The notes below the pieces were generated by a model. That model had not been told where the DNA came from and did no database searches. It saw only the letters and a program-made list of their open reading frames with translations. A stretch of DNA of 17,967 nucleotides from Methanobacteriota archaeon (GTDB lineage Archaea; Thermoplasmatota; E2; DHVEG-1), in NCBI GenBank assembly GCA_903930505.1, contig CAIYYQ010000409.1, positions 1-17,967 of the forward strand, written 5' to 3'. Positions 15,592 through 17,967 of the stretch are shown piece by piece. Both the position numbers and the translations under genes were made by a program. How positions within the stretch are numbered: the first letter of the stretch is position 1; every line of letters begins with the position of its first letter.

Positions 15592-15609
15592 CTCGTTTGT
15601 GCAAACGAG
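15592..15609. promoter_or_regulatory. 18-bp palindrome at the predicted cysS transcription start
   Basis: CTCGTTTG-TG-CAAACGAG is an inverted repeat with perfect 8-bp arms and a 2-base centre, 13 bases upstream of the cysS ATG. It lies about 8 to 25 bases downstream of the TATA-like box, spanning the expected start of transcription. A dimeric repressor bound here would block initiation. As RNA it could instead form only a strained hairpin, so an operator is the more natural reading. Confidence 0.5.
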
Positions 15610-15616
15610 GGAAAAA

Positions 15617-15624
15617 ATATATAG
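15617..15624 (-). promoter_or_regulatory. TATA box candidate for cysS
   Basis: On the minus strand CTATATAT follows an ATAAA stretch and lies 39 bases before the cysS ATG. Initiation about 25 bases downstream would fall at about 15594, inside the palindrome, leaving a short leader of about 15 bases. Confidence 0.5.
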
Positions 15625-15927
15625 TTTATGGATAACTAGGTATCATGCGGTCTCCTTATGTGCTTTCCTCTTTTGAATCCGTCATTTAACCATTTTTGGT
15701 TTGTTAAGGGTTCATATAGGGATCTTATTGTACTCAAACAGAAAATTGGCTCTTTTTTTTCAAGTAGTGATCGGAAATGCCAGGACAATGAGATCCGGCT
15801 GAAGAGTATTGTTTGCAGCATCAAGTTATTACCGTTATAGAACAGTACAACTGGTTAACAAGAGATGTGTTATGAACGAAAATGAGGTTTGTTTCCATCG
15901 ACATTATATGAACTACGGCTGAGAATA

Positions 15928-15988
15928 CTGCGAGGTCTGAAGCCAGTGAGATGGAAGACCTGACAGATGGTGCAGCTTTTTTCTTTTT
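15928..15988 (+). terminator. Stem-loop with T tract, terminator or end of a small RNA
   Basis: A perfect 6-bp stem (AGGTCT at 15933-15938, AGACCT at 15956-15961) is enclosed by CTGC/GCAG (15928-15931 with 15972-15975) or alternatively GCTG/CAGC (15918-15921 with 15973-15976), followed at once by T6 C T5. The polarity is rightward. No recognised rightward gene lies upstream, so it may end a non-coding RNA or be a relic. Confidence 0.4.
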
Positions 15989-16063
15989 GTTTTAACGGCA
16001 TTAAGCAATATGATTTATAGTTCTGCACGTCTATACTATATATATTAGATATTATATAATATG

Positions 16064-16146
16064 GTTGAATAGGAGTGTATCTATTTTTTACGAGGGGGTT
16101 CCCTAGTATGGATTATGGTGGTTTCCACGAGTTTTTTTTATTTTTT
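16064..16146 (+). ncRNA. Candidate small RNA of about 80 bases
   Basis: A TATA-like run (CTATATATATT near 16036-16046) lies about 25 bases before 16064. The sequence then holds a G5-TT-C3 element (16094-16103), a small hairpin GTGG-TTT-CCAC (16118-16128), and ends in T8 A T6 (16132-16146). Promoter, structure and terminator spacing fit a short transcript, but the stems are only 3 to 4 bp and no known RNA family is recognised. It could be an AT-rich spacer with chance hairpins. Confidence 0.2.
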
Positions 16147-16178
16147 CTGCCTAGGAAACATGGAAATTAAACAAAACA

Positions 16179-16188
16179 TTTAAATATA
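16179..16188 (+). promoter_or_regulatory. TATA box candidate for the secreted-protein gene
   Basis: TTTAAATATA preceded by ACAAAACA (BRE-like) is the best box ahead of the gene. Initiation near 16210 would leave an unusually long leader of about 105 bases for an archaeal mRNA. Other TA-rich runs closer to the gene could serve instead. Confidence 0.4.
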
Positions 16189-16200
16189 AGCACGTATATA

Positions 16201-16243
16201 TATAGCCGATACATGCTATACAATTATATGATGATATGTATAG
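16201..16243 (+). promoter_or_regulatory. Mutually exclusive inverted repeats in the leader of the secreted-protein gene
   Basis: TATAGC (16201-16206) can pair with GCTATA (16215-16220), while CTATACA (16216-16222) can pair with TGTATAG (16237-16243), a perfect 7-bp repeat. The two stems share bases 16216-16220, so only one can form at a time. This could be an operator or an alternative-fold leader. AT-richness makes chance repeats more likely here. Confidence 0.25.
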
Positions 16244-16318
16244 AAATGAAGATGTTGTGTAGTATGTCAGAAATATCTTAAACAAAAAAAAACCTAAATA
16301 TAGGGAGGAAAACGAAAA

Positions 16319-17967
16319 ATGAATAGAAAAATATTAATCGGAGCAATAACAATCGTTATTGCAGGGCTGTTGTTAACAAGCACCACGGGTATGGGAAAAC
16401 CAACCCAGTTGATACCGACGACACAAATTAAATCGGAGCCAATACCAGCGCCGGAAATGCGAACGATGGATCGATCTGCGGCTATCTCTGAATTTAAAGA
16501 GAATGGTTTAAAGAATTTCAAACCACTCGAACAGAGCGCAAAATCCATCAGTACAACTCAGGGACTTCTCCAAAAAATGGAACTGCAAGCACAAGTTGAA
16601 CGTGTTACTGCAAAGCAGTTACCTGCTAGAATAGCGACTGTTCCTCAGAAACAATTGACCAGATTCTACTGGATTTGGAAAGACACGCACCCAGCTATGG
16701 AATCTAATGGAAATGGAGACATGCTCCTCACGTACGATGAGAGTTTCTACAATTCATCCACTGGTACAACAACGGTAAGTCAGAATTACGCAGGTATGAA
16801 CGATTACGGTGCAAATGAGAGCAACGAAATCTACTTCGTGAACTCCGCACAAGCACCGTTACAGCGAACGCAGGCATCGCTTGCCTACTGGGGAAAGAAC
16901 GGGTCCCTTGACCGATGGGTCAATACATTCCGACCATCTACAGCAGTTGCAGATGCAGAGAACACCGGTTGGATTGAGAAGTATACGTGGGAAACTGACG
17001 ATTCTACAATTGTTGATTTACTAAATGCCACAGTCGATGGTGTTTATTGGGACTTTAGCACAAGTGGTTTCAGTAACATTAAACAGCCGACTATCGCCAC
17101 TGCCAACAACTATGGAGACTGGTTCTGGGGCGCTATATCGATGTCGATTACCCGCAACACAGCTGGAGGAAAGAATATTTCAGCTTATATTATGCAAGAG
17201 GCTGAGAACGGAAGTGCTACTCTATCATCTTATCAATATCCTTCCTACAATCTCCAAGAAGTAACAGGAAATGATATCGCGTTTGATCATGCAACAGATA
17301 AATTTGTGACATGCTGGGATCCACTCATAACAATAAGTCCCTATACATACGGTCACAGTCTTCTTCTCCAATGGTCTAAAGTTGTCTCAAATACAAATGA
17401 TGATTATCAGACCTATATCATCTACGGGGCCAACGAAGCTGGCGTTCCCAACGGGTATACATTCAGCTACCCATCCGTAGGAGTCAATAATAACAGATTC
17501 TTGACAGCGTATGAAGCGAAAAACGGGACTGGAAGACAAGAACTCAATATCCTTGTCTGCCAAGATAACACTACTGGCGGAGTCGTTGATTATAACCTAT
17601 TGGGCGAAGTAAACTGGGCAGATCCCAACTACAACTTCAGATTCCCCGAAGTTTGCCACATACAGGGTGATACATTCGTAGTCTGCGCCTATGCACAGAA
17701 TTTCACCAATGCAAACGACTATTCTGTCGTTATGACCATAACCTACGATGGAGGAATGAACTGGACTAATTTATATGTACAAAGTGGTACTGATGTCGCT
17801 ATTGTTGAGTACCGTGGAATTAATATATGCTCAGATGGAAAAGCACTTATCTGGGAATACAAACACGCTCCTTTCCAATCAGGCGATATTATAACATGGT
17901 TACACTATGATTTCCTAACCGTGCTCCTCAAAGGAACAGTCTACTACCCTGAGGGAGACGTTGCAGC
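16319..17967 (+). CDS. Secreted protein of unknown function with an Asp-box-like motif (3' truncated by window edge)
   Basis: The frame is open from the ATG at 16319 to the window end, 549 complete codons with no stop. The start is supported by AGGGAGGA about 10 bases upstream. Seen: a signal peptide (MNRKILIGAITIVIAGLLLTS), a Pro/Thr-rich and then helical, Gln/Lys-rich stretch (about 25-115) resembling a propeptide or spacer, then a long Trp/Tyr/Asn-rich beta-type region from about 120 onward (RFYWIWKDTHP, TFRPSTAVADAENTGWIEKY, NYGDWFWGAISMS, ITITYDGG-like segments). TYDGGMNW at 475-482 resembles the Asp-box of BNR/sialidase-like propellers, but only one copy is visible, so the propeller reading is tentative. 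Five or more cysteines occur in the second half. Orientation is divergent from cysS. Function unknown; probably a surface or extracellular protein, possibly with a C-terminal anchor beyond the window. Confidence 0.85.
   Translation, partial: MNRKILIGAITIVIAGLLLTSTTGMGKPTQLIPTTQIKSEPIPAPEMRTMDRSAAISEFKENGLKNFKPLEQSAKSISTTQGLLQKMELQAQVERVTAKQLPARIATVPQKQLTRFYWIWKDTHPAMESNGNGDMLLTYDESFYNSSTGTTTVSQNYAGMNDYGANESNEIYFVNSAQAPLQRTQASLAYWGKNGSLDRWVNTFRPSTAVADAENTGWIEKYTWETDDSTIVDLLNATVDGVYWDFSTSGFSNIKQPTIATANNYGDWFWGAISMSITRNTAGGKNISAYIMQEAENGSATLSSYQYPSYNLQEVTGNDIAFDHATDKFVTCWDPLITISPYTYGHSLLLQWSKVVSNTNDDYQTYIIYGANEAGVPNGYTFSYPSVGVNNNRFLTAYEAKNGTGRQELNILVCQDNTTGGVVDYNLLGEVNWADPNYNFRFPEVCHIQGDTFVVCAYAQNFTNANDYSVVMTITYDGGMNWTNLYVQSGTDVAIVEYRGINICSDGKALIWEYKHAPFQSGDIITWLHYDFLTVLLKGTVYYPEGDVA

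Larger units (their letters stand above)
15640..16318. other. Intergenic region of about 680 bases without a convincing gene
   Basis: The interval lies between the divergent cysS and secreted-protein genes. Open frames of about 60 codons exist on both strands near 15636-15840, but they overlap each other, lack ribosome-binding sites and resemble no family I know. The right part is very AT-rich, with alternating TA runs at 16031-16062 and 16194-16204. It also holds two hairpin/T-tract elements (15928-15988 and 16094-16146) and the promoter and leader of the secreted gene, listed separately. No tRNA, SRP RNA or RNase P RNA signature was found by eye. Confidence 0.5.

Noticed and set aside
15636..15840. 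Overlapping open frames of about 60 codons on both strands, considered as a transposase relic
   Set aside because: Neither translation shows a transposase motif, there are no terminal inverted repeats or target duplications, and each frame shadows the other.
15901..15990. tRNA, SRP RNA or C/D box guide RNA
   Set aside because: No T-arm GGTTCRA motif with acceptor pairing, no SRP helix 8 signature, and the CTGA-like boxes are not paired with a proper RTGATGA box.
16294..16548. Leftward 84-codon frame opposite the secreted-protein start
   Set aside because: It is antisense to a frame with a strong ribosome-binding site and signal peptide, and has no family resemblance.

Overview
This window comes from an archaeon. 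The signs are ribosomal protein L15e, an ADP-forming acyl-CoA synthetase beta subunit (typical of archaea), AT-rich TATA-like boxes about 45 to 60 bases ahead of several starts, and GGTG or GGAGG ribosome-binding sites. The very large secreted beta-helix protein built from NosD-like modules, and the moderate GC content, resemble what is found in uncultured Thermoplasmatota and related Euryarchaeota. That placement is an inference, not a demonstrated fact. A functional cysteinyl-tRNA synthetase argues against methanogens that make Cys-tRNA only by the SepRS/SepCysS route.

Layout. Bases 1-110 hold the possible end of a rightward gene, followed by a hairpin and T tract. From 3536 leftwards to 135 lie three tightly spaced leftward genes: phenylacetate-CoA ligase (paaK family), the beta subunit of an ADP-forming acyl-CoA synthetase, and a bacterial-type S-adenosylhomocysteine hydrolase. 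They are probably one operon. Upstream of them, from 12408 to 3658, is a single leftward gene of about 2,916 codons. It encodes an exported protein with seven parallel beta-helix modules, an Ig-like region, a choice-of-anchor-U-like domain and a C-terminal dockerin-like pair of calcium-binding repeats. A clear hairpin/T-tract terminator separates it from paaK.

A divergent promoter region (12409-12614) serves the giant gene on the left and rpl15e on the right. Convergent to rpl15e is a second leftward cluster: cysS, a universal stress protein overlapping it by ATGA, and a small lipoprotein. The cysS promoter carries an 18-bp near-perfect palindrome at the predicted transcription start. Next come about 680 bases without a convincing gene but with structured, T-tract-ended elements (15640-16318). 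The window ends inside a second exported protein (16319 to the edge), rightward, with one Asp-box-like motif.

How the genes fit together. The paaK/acyl-CoA synthetase pair points to activation of, or energy recovery from, aryl or other organic-acid CoA esters, as in archaeal amino-acid fermentation. SAH hydrolase removes the by-product of methylation. The two large exported proteins and the lipoprotein point to a heavily decorated cell surface. The most interesting item is the giant dockerin-bearing beta-helix protein, because its cohesin partner and its ligand are unknown. I saw no CRISPR array, tRNA, rRNA, insertion sequence or recognised defence system.
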